A DNA stretch of 64,000 nucleotides from an uncultured Desulfomonile sp. (GTDB lineage Bacteria; Desulfobacterota; Desulfomonilia; Desulfomonilales; Desulfomonilaceae), in assembly GCA_903952205.1 (NCBI GenBank), contig CAJBEZ010000071.1:1-64000 (forward strand). The letters run 5' to 3'. The position numbers and the translations under genes are program-made. Below are positions 51,794 through 60,924 of this stretch, piece after piece. Numbering within the stretch: the stretch's first letter is position 1; every line of letters starts with the position of its first letter. The notes below the pieces were generated by a model, which had not been told where the DNA came from, searched no databases, and saw nothing but the letters and a program-made list of their open reading frames with translations.

Positions 51794-52663
51794 TCAACGC
51801 GCTGTCACTTCTGGAAAATAATTTTCTATTCCTGGATAGTAGGTTAAAAGTAACTCGCTTAACTTCCCGCTGCTTTTTAATTCCGCCAGGAATTGGTTAA
51901 ACGACTCTCTAAGTTTCGGCGAATCCTTGGAAATGCCGAATCCCATGTCCTGCTTTTCAGTAATGGCGCCAAGAATTTTTATCCTTCCAGGGAATTTGCT
52001 CAGTGCAACCAGAGAATCAGGAACGTCCAAAATGGATATCTCAGCGGCGCCTTTGACTAAAACGGCGGCCAGATCATTCAAAGTAACGCCTTCCTTGTAA
52101 ACAGGCCGCACGTCTTGGAGATTGTAAAGGCTCAGATCCACACAGGTATTCTTTATACCAAGAACATCTCTGTCCTTCAAAAGCAACCGGGTCTCTTCCA
52201 CATCCTTTTTCAGATCCTTGGTGGGTTTGATCGGGTGAAGCGGAGAATCGGCTCTGGCGACAACCCAAATCACATTAGGAAAATACGGGGTTGAATAGTC
52301 AATGATCTCCTGACGCCACGGAATGACTGTCAGTCCATTTCCTATAATGTCCCCTTTGATGGGAACATTTGCAATCACCTCAGGCTTGCCACCTTTTACG
52401 GTAACCTTTTTGCCGGACAGATCACCTATGACATTGTCCCAGTCCGTCTTCACATACTGGTATTTCACTCCGATACTATTGGCGTATAGCTTGAGGATCT
52501 CGGTGTCCAGTCCCTCACCGTCACCAGTGACAAAATTCGCGTATGGGACGCCAAGGTGTCTCAAATTTCCGCTTGCTTTGATCTCATCGAGATCGGCCAG
52601 GCACAGCGAAGCCATAAGCAATCCCATGACGAAGCATAGAATCAGCCTCAGTGTCCATCTCAT
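51794..52663 (-). CDS. Periplasmic solute-binding protein (SBP family 3)
   Basis: The protein is 289 residues from ATG 52663 (GAGGAGG site upstream; the frame extends to 52747). A signal peptide (about 1-23) precedes a type II periplasmic binding fold of the polar-amino-acid kind, with LRHLGVPYANF, LDTEILKLYA and DYSTPYF blocks. No ABC permease or ATPase is nearby. The hybrid kinase follows on the same strand, so this protein may act as its ligand-sensing partner rather than in transport. Confidence 0.88.
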   Translation of the reverse strand: MRWTLRLILCFVMGLLMASLCLADLDEIKASGNLRHLGVPYANFVTGDGEGLDTEILKLYANSIGVKYQYVKTDWDNVIGDLSGKKVTVKGGKPEVIANVPIKGDIIGNGLTVIPWRQEIIDYSTPYFPNVIWVVARADSPLHPIKPTKDLKKDVEETRLLLKDRDVLGIKNTCVDLSLYNLQDVRPVYKEGVTLNDLAAVLVKGAAEISILDVPDSLVALSKFPGRIKILGAITEKQDMGFGISKDSPKLRESFNQFLAELKSSGKLSELLLTYYPGIENYFPEVTAR

Positions 52664-52856
52664 AACGGAGCGCCTCCTCATAACTGATTTAGAGATACTA
52701 GATAGGTTAGTCTTGAACCGGCCCCCTGTCAACATTGAAACACACAAGACAGAGGCATCTTGAAATCATCTTCTTTCTGGATAAATATTTTACCCTGGCG
52801 TATCTTGTCGGTAGTATACTGAAAATATTTTAAGTCTCAATTGTTAGGAATTTAAG

Positions 52857-53966
52857 ATGGAAACCCAATATAAACTGTATCCTCTTCTATTAAGCAGAAT
52901 TTTCCTGATGAAAGTCTGGGGCAGCAATTCAATCCGTTGGGCCATGAAAAGGGAAATTGATGACCTTCCCAGGATTGGAGAATTGTGGGAAACCTACGAC
53001 GGTGATAATGGAAGTGTCATAACAAACGGAAAATACCGGCTGCGATCTCTGTCCGAAATGGTTCAGGAATTTCAGCAGGCCCTATTGGGTGACCGCCTAA
53101 AGGAGTATGTCAATCGACCATTCCCCCTGCTCATCAAGTATCTATTCCCGTCTCAGGCGCTTTCGGTACAGGTACACCCTGACGATGAGTATGCTATGAA
53201 GCACGAGAATTCAAACGGGAAAGAAGAAATGTGGGTTGTTCTGGAGGCCAAACCTGAATCCTTCATCATCGTGGGTTGGAAAGAAGGCCTGACGAAACAG
53301 GACATAACAGCCAGTATCGCAGATCGTAAATTCAACGACATAATGAACGTGGTTCACCCCGAACCCGGCCAGGTCTTTTATATACCCCCGGGGTCCATTC
53401 ACGCTCTGGGACCAGGTCTCACCATATTGGAAATACAACAGAATTCTGACATAACATATAGAATTTATGATTGGGACCGTCCGGACGAGTCCGGGAAATT
53501 CCGGGACCTTCACATTGAAAAGGCGCTTCAAGTGCTCGACTTCACCCATACTCCCCAGTATCATATTTCGCCCCTGGTGGTAAATCATGGTGGAGGCGAT
53601 TGTCGCTTCCTTTGCGCCTGTAGTCACTTTGCGGCGTGCATGTGGGATATTAGAGCAAAAATCGAAATGGAGTCCGATCGCGGGGCGTTTTGGATATTCA
53701 ACGTAATATCGGGATCAGGAAAGATCGTCAGGGGTGATTCTTGGGACGACCAACCCCTGGAGCAGGGGGACACTGTTGTTATCCCCGCTCACATGGGCCC
53801 CTTCACTGTTGAACCATCAGACTTCTCGATGAGAATAGTGAAATCATGGGTCCCCGACCTATTCAACGACATCATAAGCCCTCTTAGGAAAGCTGGTTTT
53901 TGTGACTCGGACATCATTGGTCTGGGCGGCTATAAAATCAAAAATGATATAAAAAGCGCTCTATAA
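52857..53966 (+). CDS. manA: Type I mannose-6-phosphate isomerase
   Basis: This 369-residue cupin-fold zinc enzyme interconverts fructose-6-P and mannose-6-P. Zinc ligands are visible in SVQVHPDDEYA and KEEMWVVL, and the third His in IPPGSIHALG. The arginine in TYRIYDWDR is also conserved. It supplies the mannose branch (GDP-mannose) for the polysaccharide locus. AGGAATTTAAG precedes the ATG. It is divergent from the binding-protein gene and convergent with the pyrophosphorylase. Confidence 0.9.
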   Translation: METQYKLYPLLLSRIFLMKVWGSNSIRWAMKREIDDLPRIGELWETYDGDNGSVITNGKYRLRSLSEMVQEFQQALLGDRLKEYVNRPFPLLIKYLFPSQALSVQVHPDDEYAMKHENSNGKEEMWVVLEAKPESFIIVGWKEGLTKQDITASIADRKFNDIMNVVHPEPGQVFYIPPGSIHALGPGLTILEIQQNSDITYRIYDWDRPDESGKFRDLHIEKALQVLDFTHTPQYHISPLVVNHGGGDCRFLCACSHFAACMWDIRAKIEMESDRGAFWIFNVISGSGKIVRGDSWDDQPLEQGDTVVIPAHMGPFTVEPSDFSMRIVKSWVPDLFNDIISPLRKAGFCDSDIIGLGGYKIKNDIKSAL

Positions 53967-54006
53967 GTTTAGTTTATGCGCCGATTCGTTTTGAAAGGGT
54001 AACGGG

Positions 54007-55392
54007 TTAGGAATACTTGCCTGTTTTGAGTTTGGCGCCCCTCTCAATCTTTAAAGTCTTACCAGGTGGGACCTCAATCGAGACATTGCCCTCTATTTTC
54101 ACGTCACGTTCGAAGAATACCGGTCCAGATACTTTTAGGGATTCAGCGTTCAGCAGAGAAATAGTCGTGGAATCTTCAAACCTTTCAGGCATTTTAAGAG
54201 GAGTGTCGAGAAAATCAGGACCAAAAGAAACCGCCGGAACATGAGAAAGCGAAGCGGGCCGAGACGAATTTCTCTTTAGCCTGTACATTGAGTCAAGCAA
54301 ACACACGTCCGATTGCAACACAAACAAATCTTCCACCTTTTTAGTCGGGAAAAAACGATCTCGGTTGACTTTCAGGCCCCTGGCCCTTGGGAAAGAACCT
54401 ATAGCGCTTCCCATAGCGGTCTCAAGCTGTACTATGTCGGCGCCTCGGATTTTTTTGTGATTCTGAATTATCGGAAGCTTCAGCAACCCTTGATCAAGAA
54501 TCGCTCTCAAGGCTATCAAATCTATCCATACGTTGTTTGTGTTAAAGACCCTAAAACGGTCTATATCCATGAACTCGAGGCTGGACGCCGGGTCTACCTG
54601 CGCTATTTCCAATAGCTCGAGCCTTCCTTTTCTAACTACGAGTGTCCCACCCTTGCGATCTTCATTGGTTCGATCAGTGACCTCCATCAGGAAACCCGCG
54701 TCATGCTTTCGGATAAGCCCCAGAATCCAGGGTTCGAGGTTTGCCGCCAAGTTATCGACATTTGATATGAAAGCCCATTGATATCCTTCAGACAGAAGTT
54801 CATCGAGCAGTCCCGATTCAGCCAGGCTTTCATATACATCACCGTGCCCGGGCGGCGCCCAATCATCGTCCGTTCCGGTCTCAAGAGGGGCCAGGGAGTC
54901 TCTCAGCAGCCGTGGAACCTGCTTCTGTTCGATAGTCCTGACACTTGATCCAAGCTGATTTATTACTTCCATGGTCGGCGCTTGAGTGAAGAAGCTGTTC
55001 ATCAGCACAAGTGGAATGTCTATGGCCCATTTATTCCTAATGGCCTTCATTTGCCCCAGTATTATCTCGAGATAGGACATTCCGTCTTTGGCGACCAGGA
55101 TTCCCTTTGGTACCTCGCCACCCATCGTGGTGCTTCTTCCACCGTTAAGCTTTATTACTACCGCCTTCTTCAACAGCGCCTCACCTGCCTCCTCCAGTTG
55201 TGAAAAGGCCTCGGAATTCTCCGGAATCTGAAGAAGCAGTTCTTCTGAAGGAGCGCAGACCTCGTCAAGAGGAATATATGGAGACTTGCGACCAGCCTGG
55301 TGTACCATGCGAAGGAACGATTCAATCCCTGCTTCCGAAATCCCCCGAGTTCGCATTTTAAGTCTTACTGATTCTTCCAACGGCAGAGGCAT
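54007..55392 (-). CDS. UDP-sugar pyrophosphorylase (UDPGP family, eukaryotic type)
   Basis: The protein is 461 residues from ATG 55392 (GGAG nine bases before). It belongs to the UDPGP family, which makes UDP-glucose from UTP and glucose-1-P. The nucleotide loop is KLNGGRSTTMGG, where the family usually has KLNGGLGTTMG, so two positions differ; EVPKG follows with the conserved Lys. NVDNL and TNNVWIDL blocks are present, and a short beta-helix ends the protein. It could use the glucose-1-P made by glgP to feed the transferases. A GalU-type enzyme is not encoded here. Confidence 0.85.
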   Translation of the reverse strand: MPLPLEESVRLKMRTRGISEAGIESFLRMVHQAGRKSPYIPLDEVCAPSEELLLQIPENSEAFSQLEEAGEALLKKAVVIKLNGGRSTTMGGEVPKGILVAKDGMSYLEIILGQMKAIRNKWAIDIPLVLMNSFFTQAPTMEVINQLGSSVRTIEQKQVPRLLRDSLAPLETGTDDDWAPPGHGDVYESLAESGLLDELLSEGYQWAFISNVDNLAANLEPWILGLIRKHDAGFLMEVTDRTNEDRKGGTLVVRKGRLELLEIAQVDPASSLEFMDIDRFRVFNTNNVWIDLIALRAILDQGLLKLPIIQNHKKIRGADIVQLETAMGSAIGSFPRARGLKVNRDRFFPTKKVEDLFVLQSDVCLLDSMYRLKRNSSRPASLSHVPAVSFGPDFLDTPLKMPERFEDSTTISLLNAESLKVSGPVFFERDVKIEGNVSIEVPPGKTLKIERGAKLKTGKYS

Positions 55393-55417
55393 GTTGTTTT
55401 CTCCGTCATCCTGGGAA

Positions 55418-55540
55418 TTAAAACGGCCAAGAATGGCCCAATTCATTCCAATAATTGGATGCCGTTGTTAATACGGCTCCAATAATCTTTAAGCGTTCAA
55501 TTATTTCCGCCCTGAGATAGGTCTTCCCCACTCTGTTCAT
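55418..55540 (-). CDS. Possible 40-aa ORF between kinase and pyrophosphorylase genes
   Basis: ATG 55540 lies eight bases after the stop of the upstream kinase gene, on the same strand, and the frame runs 40 codons, overlapping the region before the next gene. The ribosome site is weak (TTAGGG). The translation is neutral and mildly amphipathic. It may be chance. Confidence 0.2.
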   Translation of the reverse strand: MNRVGKTYLRAEIIERLKIIGAVLTTASNYWNELGHSWPF

Positions 55541-55548
55541 ATATAACC

Positions 55549-58500
55549 CTAATTTTTGTCCTTGGAAATCACTTTTCGAATCGTTTCGAAAAGCTGCGAC
55601 CGAGATATCGGCTTTGAAACGTATCCGTCCATGCCTGCGTCTAGGCACATCTCCTCGTCTCCTTTGACGGCGTGCGCTGTCATGGCCACAATCGGTATTC
55701 GCTTTCCGGAGACTTTCTCTCTCTCGCGAATGGCTCTCGTCGCTTCCAGCCCATCGACTTCCGGCATTTGGACATCCATAAGAATTATATCAAATTCCTC
55801 GGTTCCCGATTTTTCCATAGCCTGCCGACCATTCTCGGCAATCGTAACAATGTGTCCTTTTTTCTCAAGAGTCAGCTTCGCCATTTTCTGATTGACCGGA
55901 TTATCTTCCGCCAAAAGCACCTTTAGTGGCGCCAGGGGTTTCAGAGTCTGAGCGCCGGATTGATCATCCTTCATGGGCAAGCTCAATTTTTCCGGATACA
56001 AGGCCATGGTGTGAAAAAGATCAGCCTGACTGATCGGCTTTCTCAGGTAGGCCTCAACGCCTAATTCAATACACCGTTCGGACCCGCCTTCAGACATGGT
56101 CGAGGTCATCATGATTATCCTCAGCCCGGACAAATCCGGATCATTACGGATCTTCTCGGCTAGTCCAAATCCATCCATTCCAGGCATCATTACGTCAATC
56201 AGCGCAATAGATATTTTTTTCCCGGACGCGTGTGCGAAACCAAGGATTTCAATGGCCTCGTGTCCGTCACTAGCCACTATGCATTTCATCGACCATTTCT
56301 CCAGGATCTTCTGGAATATTTTCCTGTTGGTGGCGTTGTCGTCAACGACCAACACCGTCAGCCCGTTAAGTAGGTCCGGATCGTGGGCGCCGCCATCCTC
56401 ACCGACGACTCTTCCAGCGCCGAACCGACAGGTGAAGTGAAAGGAACTGCCCTTCCCCAGCTCGCTAGTCACCCATATCCTGCCCATCATGAGGTCGACC
56501 AGTTGACTGACAATAGCTAGACCGAGCCCTGTGCCGCCATATTTTCTTGTGCTGGAGGAATCCACCTGAGTGAACGGATTAAAAATTAAGTCCAGTTTCT
56601 CACGTGGCATACCTATTCCCGTGTCGGTAACATCGAACCTTAGTTCGACTCGATCCTTGTCCTCAGATTCAAGCCTAACTTCCAGAGTTATGTTTCCTTC
56701 TTCAGTAAACTTGATTGAGTTTCCAATCAAATTCACTATGATTTGCCGAATTCGCCCGAGATCTCCTACTACCACTTCAGGAACATCCGGCGCAACCCGC
56801 AGAATTAGTTCCAAATTCTTCTGCGACGCTCTTGCGTTAAGCGACTGAACTACTTCCTTCAGGCGTTCCCTGATTCGAAAGTCGCTATAATCCAAATCGA
56901 GTTTGCCGGCCTCTATCTTTGAGAAATCGAGGATGTCATTGATTAACGAAAGTAGGGATTCCGCTGAATAGTTAACCAACTCAAGGTTGTCACGTTGCTC
57001 CTGTGTGAGTTCACTGTCCATTACGACCTGAGTCATCCCTAGAATGCCGTTCATGGGCGTACGTATCTCATGACTCATTACAGCCAGGAAGTCACTCTTG
57101 GACCGATTGGCTTTTTCCGCTGTTTCACGAGCCTGAATAAGCTCTTGCTCAATCTGTTTCCTTTGGGAAATATCTCTGACGATCCCTATGAAGGAGATTT
57201 GATTTTCCAGTTTCATCTCGCTGACTGAAATTTCCACGGGAAATGTTGAGCCATCTTTTCTTTGCCCGGTAACTTCGCGAGTCCTTCCGATTACGCTGCC
57301 TTCGCCTGTCGCAAGGAACTTCTGAATGTATTGGTCATGAAGTTCCCTGTGTGGCTCGGGCATGAGTACATTTATTTTGTTGCCTACAATTTCGTCGGGC
57401 CCGAATCCGAATATTCGTTCAGCTCCAGGGTTGAAGGTTTGGATAATTCCAGTTTCATTTATGGTAATGATTCCATCTACGACATTTTCGACGATGGATC
57501 TGGTCCTTTGCTCAGTCTCCCGAAGGACTGAAGTCATATCACGAGCCAGTGAGACCGCTTTTTCCCTGGTTACCTCCTGGGATCTTGTAAAGAGGAACAA
57601 GAGTAGACTGATCGCCAGCCCGAATCCCAGGATTGCCATCGGTTGATAGTGTTCATCAATTCTCTCGAAAGAAGAACGGGAAGAAATGACAAGAGTCCAC
57701 TGTTGGCCGTATATTGATATGATTTCTGTTTTGGAAAACAATCTATCCCTGTTTAAGGCCAATCCATAAGGGTCTGAGTCGCTGTCGTACATAAGACCGT
57801 TTCTGGACGGCCCAAATCCATCATATATTTCAAGATCTATATCCGGTGGTGTTTTTCCGAAAATCCCTTCAATCAGATCTCCAATCCTGAATGGACTATA
57901 AACATACCCCAACAGGGCGGATTTTCTCTCCTCAACTGTGATTATCGGCCTATGCCGGTTGTAAACCGGCACATACATCAAAAAACCCGCCTGAATATTT
58001 TGATCTGTTTCCTGGAGCAGTATAACCTTTCCAGACACGGCCACATCGCCCGTGTCTCTTGCCCTTTTCATAGCAGTCCGCCTCACGGGCTCGGAAAACA
58101 TGTCATATCCAAACGCACGCTGGTTCCTGAAATCAAAAGGTTCCAGATAGATAATGGACGTGTATTCCTCACGGGCGCCTTCAGGTCGAACGGTATAGTC
58201 CGGGAATCCTTCGGCCCTGACACCAAGAATATGGTCCTGCTTTTCCTGAGGACCGATACGCTTTGAAAAACCGACACCCTGTATCCCTGGAAAATTGTCG
58301 CCCAGTCGAAGACTGTTAACATAAGTGCGCCATTGCTCCCTGTTCACGTCACCTGAAACAGCGAACAAGCCAACTCCACCAGCAAGTATTATCCTGTAAT
58401 CATCCAACCTTTGAACTATCGCTTTGGTAATGTCGCTAACCCGAAAAAGAAACCTTTGATGGGTCTGGCTCTTGATGAAGTTATCGCTGAGGCGCCAAAC

Positions 58501-58596
58501 ACAAGCTGTGAGAAGCAACGAGAGCATTAAAATGATAAAAGGCTGGATCTTGCGGTATGTCCAAATGTTTTGACCGGCGCCAATTGATCGATTCAT
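55549..58596 (-). CDS. CHASE-domain hybrid sensor histidine kinase, two receivers
   Basis: The protein is 1015 residues from ATG 58596 (GGGAAGG site; an ATG 30 bases earlier is alternative). TM1 (about 18-38) is followed by a periplasmic CHASE domain (about 75-260, with FPGIQGVGFSKRI and FGYDMFSEP), TM2 (about 318-338), one PAS domain, HisKA with His509, HATPase (NSIKFTEEG, DTGIGMP, GGTGLGLA) and two receivers (IDVMMPGMDG, LMDVQMPEVDG). CHASE domains bind small ligands such as cytokinin-like or peptide molecules. No HPt or output regulator lies nearby. Architecture parallels the other kinase. Confidence 0.95.
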   Translation of the reverse strand: MNRSIGAGQNIWTYRKIQPFIILMLSLLLTACVWRLSDNFIKSQTHQRFLFRVSDITKAIVQRLDDYRIILAGGVGLFAVSGDVNREQWRTYVNSLRLGDNFPGIQGVGFSKRIGPQEKQDHILGVRAEGFPDYTVRPEGAREEYTSIIYLEPFDFRNQRAFGYDMFSEPVRRTAMKRARDTGDVAVSGKVILLQETDQNIQAGFLMYVPVYNRHRPIITVEERKSALLGYVYSPFRIGDLIEGIFGKTPPDIDLEIYDGFGPSRNGLMYDSDSDPYGLALNRDRLFSKTEIISIYGQQWTLVISSRSSFERIDEHYQPMAILGFGLAISLLLFLFTRSQEVTREKAVSLARDMTSVLRETEQRTRSIVENVVDGIITINETGIIQTFNPGAERIFGFGPDEIVGNKINVLMPEPHRELHDQYIQKFLATGEGSVIGRTREVTGQRKDGSTFPVEISVSEMKLENQISFIGIVRDISQRKQIEQELIQARETAEKANRSKSDFLAVMSHEIRTPMNGILGMTQVVMDSELTQEQRDNLELVNYSAESLLSLINDILDFSKIEAGKLDLDYSDFRIRERLKEVVQSLNARASQKNLELILRVAPDVPEVVVGDLGRIRQIIVNLIGNSIKFTEEGNITLEVRLESEDKDRVELRFDVTDTGIGMPREKLDLIFNPFTQVDSSSTRKYGGTGLGLAIVSQLVDLMMGRIWVTSELGKGSSFHFTCRFGAGRVVGEDGGAHDPDLLNGLTVLVVDDNATNRKIFQKILEKWSMKCIVASDGHEAIEILGFAHASGKKISIALIDVMMPGMDGFGLAEKIRNDPDLSGLRIIMMTSTMSEGGSERCIELGVEAYLRKPISQADLFHTMALYPEKLSLPMKDDQSGAQTLKPLAPLKVLLAEDNPVNQKMAKLTLEKKGHIVTIAENGRQAMEKSGTEEFDIILMDVQMPEVDGLEATRAIREREKVSGKRIPIVAMTAHAVKGDEEMCLDAGMDGYVSKPISRSQLFETIRKVISKDKN

Positions 58597-58804
58597 CTGT
58601 AAAACCTTCCCGCTCAGGGATCCCATCTATTAAAACCAAAACAGTTTAAACAATTGCGAAATTTTATCATTTTGGCAAGAGCTATCTATGGAGTTTCGGT
58701 ACCAATGGGCAGTGTGATCCAATCTCAGAAATGAACGCCTTTATTCATGTCTGACCCAGCCATTCACTGGGGACTGGGCGGGTAAACGTATTTGCAGGAT
58801 TTGC

Positions 58805-58832
58805 TTGACAACGGAGGGAAGTCTGCTAGGAT
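58805..58832 (+). promoter_or_regulatory. Sigma-70-type promoter of the PadR-mod operon
   Basis: TTGACA (58805-58810), a 16-base spacer, then TAGGAT (58827-58832). The predicted start of transcription (about 58838-58840) is only a few bases before GTG 58843, which suggests a nearly leaderless message. Confidence 0.45.
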
Positions 58833-58842
58833 TGATCATATT

Positions 58843-58854
58843 GTGACTAGTCAC
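58843..58854 (+). promoter_or_regulatory. Perfect palindrome GTGACTAGTCAC at the start of padR
   Basis: A 12-base perfect palindrome lies just after the predicted transcription start and includes the proposed GTG codon. It could be an operator for autoregulation by the PadR protein. Confidence 0.35.
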
Positions 58855-59418
58855 CCCCTCCAGTCAGAATCCTGTCCCGAACGGAACCCGGCCGAACTCG
58901 CTATCCTAGGCGCCCTTGCGCTCGGAAAAGCGCACGGATACAAGCTCATACCATTCCTTCAAGAGAACCTCTTCGGCGTCTGCTCGCTCGGAAAGAGCCA
59001 GATTTACGCGCTTCTGGCCAGGCTTGAATCCGAAGGACTTGTGTACCATGAAAACGAGCAACACGGGAATTTCCCATCGAGAAAAGTTTTTGATTTAACC
59101 CCGGATGGAAGAAAAACCTTTGAAGCCTGGTCGTTGGAACCGGTTCATCATATCAGGGATTTCAGAATAGTTTTTTTTATCAAACTTTTCTTTGCGGGAC
59201 AAAGATCCGCTCGAGACAAATTGGAATTGCTCCAGGCTCAACTCAAAGTTTGCGAAGCCAAGGAGCAAAGGCTCAAAGAACTCATGCGTTCAGCGTCGAA
59301 TGATTTACTCAAACAGGCCACGGATTACCGTGTCAAAGTGATAAGGAACACCTGTTCCTGGCTGGAATCAGCGATTCTGGAATGTGAAAATGGATTTACT
59401 CCCTCGATCCGTGATTAA
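58843..59418 (+). CDS. PadR-family transcriptional regulator
   Basis: The protein is 191 residues if started at GTG 58843; the frame is open to TTG 58792, but the predicted promoter lies between. The N-terminal winged helix begins at ELAILGALALGKAHGYKL with SLGKSQIYALLARLESEGLV as recognition helix and a wing of Asn/Ser/Lys. The C-terminal helical dimerisation part (about 100-185) is the Vir_act_alpha_C type. It is followed 16 bases later by modA, so it probably controls molybdate uptake genes in place of ModE. Confidence 0.85.
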   Translation: MTSHPLQSESCPERNPAELAILGALALGKAHGYKLIPFLQENLFGVCSLGKSQIYALLARLESEGLVYHENEQHGNFPSRKVFDLTPDGRKTFEAWSLEPVHHIRDFRIVFFIKLFFAGQRSARDKLELLQAQLKVCEAKEQRLKELMRSASNDLLKQATDYRVKVIRNTCSWLESAILECENGFTPSIRD

Positions 59419-59434
59419 CAGGAGGATTGCAATC

Positions 59435-60223
59435 ATGTGGCAATATTTCGCCAAACATATCAAATTGGCATTAATTGTCGCCCTATTAGTTGTTTTGTTC
59501 ATCGCTCCCATTACTCAGGCTGAAGAAGCCACCCCGGTGATGGTGTTTGCCGCCGCTTCTACAACCAACGCCGTCAACGAGATTGGAACCCTCTTCAAAG
59601 AAAAGGGAGGAGCTGGGATTACTTCATCCTTCGCTTCGTCATCTACTTTGGCTAAACAGATAGAACAAGGAGCGCCGGCGTCGGTTTTTATTTCGGCGGA
59701 TGAGGACTGGATGAACTACCTATCTCAGCGCAAGCTTATCGCAGAGAACAGCCGCGTTAATCTGCTCGGAAACTCTCTGGTTCTTATTGCTCCGGCGTCA
59801 GGCGCCGCTCAAGAGAACATCACTGTGGGAAAAGAACTTGTCGGTTTGGTCGGAAACGGCCGGATTGCTGTCGGCGATCCGGATCACGTCCCCGCCGGCA
59901 AGTACGCAAAGGCGGCGTTAGTCAAACTTAATATCTGGAAGGACATTGAACCCAGACTGGCTCGCGCTAGTGATGTCAGGGGGGCATTGGCTCTAGTCGA
60001 GAGAGGTGAGGCCGCTTACGGAATCGTGTACTCCACTGACGCCGCAATCACAAAAAAAGTCAAGATTGTTGGGCAATTCCCTCCCGACTCGTATTCTCCA
60101 GTTGTTTATCCGATAGCCTTGATAGCCGCCAACGTCCATCCGGCCGCCCGCAGCTTCCTTGATTTTATTAAAGGAGATGAAGCCAGGAAGGTCTTCACAA
60201 AATATGGGTTCACTGTGAAGTGA
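59435..60223 (+). CDS. modA: Molybdate ABC transporter, periplasmic binding protein
   Basis: The protein is 262 residues from ATG 59435 (AGGAGG nine bases before). A signal peptide (about 1-30, ending ITQA-EE) is followed by a type II binding fold with VMVFAAAST, SSFASSSTLAKQIEQGAP, VFISADEDWM and VGDPDHVPAGKYA, the anion-binding blocks of ModA. Its end overlaps modB by GTGA. It captures molybdate or tungstate for molybdopterin enzymes. Confidence 0.95.
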   Translation: MWQYFAKHIKLALIVALLVVLFIAPITQAEEATPVMVFAAASTTNAVNEIGTLFKEKGGAGITSSFASSSTLAKQIEQGAPASVFISADEDWMNYLSQRKLIAENSRVNLLGNSLVLIAPASGAAQENITVGKELVGLVGNGRIAVGDPDHVPAGKYAKAALVKLNIWKDIEPRLARASDVRGALALVERGEAAYGIVYSTDAAITKKVKIVGQFPPDSYSPVVYPIALIAANVHPAARSFLDFIKGDEARKVFTKYGFTVK

Positions 60224-60921
60224 TTGATCTGATCACACTAACATCCATCGAGAAGGAGGCTGTCAGGTTAAGTCTTTGGGTAGCCTTTTGGGCTGTCTTG
60301 TGCAGTCTCCCTCCCGGAATCTTTTTGGCATGGATTTTGGCTCGAAAAAAATTCATCGGCAAAGCGCTTCTGGATGGCCTCACTCATCTGCCCCTGGTCT
60401 TGCCGCCCGTTGTGACCGGTTATTTGCTGCTTTTACTCCTGGGGAGAAAAGGGCTCATAGGGGCGTGGCTTTATCAAAATCTGGGTGTCAGTTTTGCGTT
60501 CAACTGGAAAGGAGCGGCTGTGGCTTCCGCTGTAGTAGCGTTTCCTCTGCTTGTGAGGGCCATAAGGCTTTCCATTGAACACGTCGACGCGGGATTGGAA
60601 GAAGCCGCAAGAACTCTTGGCGCCGGCCCCGTCCGGACCTTTTTCACAATCACGATCCCACTGATCACGCCAGGTATTATAACTGGCGTAATATTAGCTT
60701 TTGCCAGGAGTTTGAGTGAATTTGGAGCCACCATAACCTTTGTTTCGAACATCCCTGGCCAGACCAGGACGCTTCCTCTTGCTCTTTACACTCTGACTCA
60801 GGTCCCCGATGGCGAAGCCGGGGCGCTGAGATTATGCGTAATCTCCATAATGATTGCCTTCATAGCGCTCATAATGTCTGAATTCAGTTCGAGGTACGTA
60901 TTGGGAAGGATTCGCGGCTAA
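60220..60921 (+). CDS. modB: Molybdate ABC transporter, permease
   Basis: The 233-residue inner-membrane permease has about five to six hydrophobic segments and the coupling-helix EAARTLGAGPVRTF motif that contacts ModC. LPLVLPPVVTGYLLL is typical of ModB. It starts at GTG 60220, overlapping the modA stop, and modC begins three bases after its stop. Confidence 0.96.
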   Translation: MIDLITLTSIEKEAVRLSLWVAFWAVLCSLPPGIFLAWILARKKFIGKALLDGLTHLPLVLPPVVTGYLLLLLLGRKGLIGAWLYQNLGVSFAFNWKGAAVASAVVAFPLLVRAIRLSIEHVDAGLEEAARTLGAGPVRTFFTITIPLITPGIITGVILAFARSLSEFGATITFVSNIPGQTRTLPLALYTLTQVPDGEAGALRLCVISIMIAFIALIMSEFSSRYVLGRIRG

Positions 60922-60924
60922 GAC

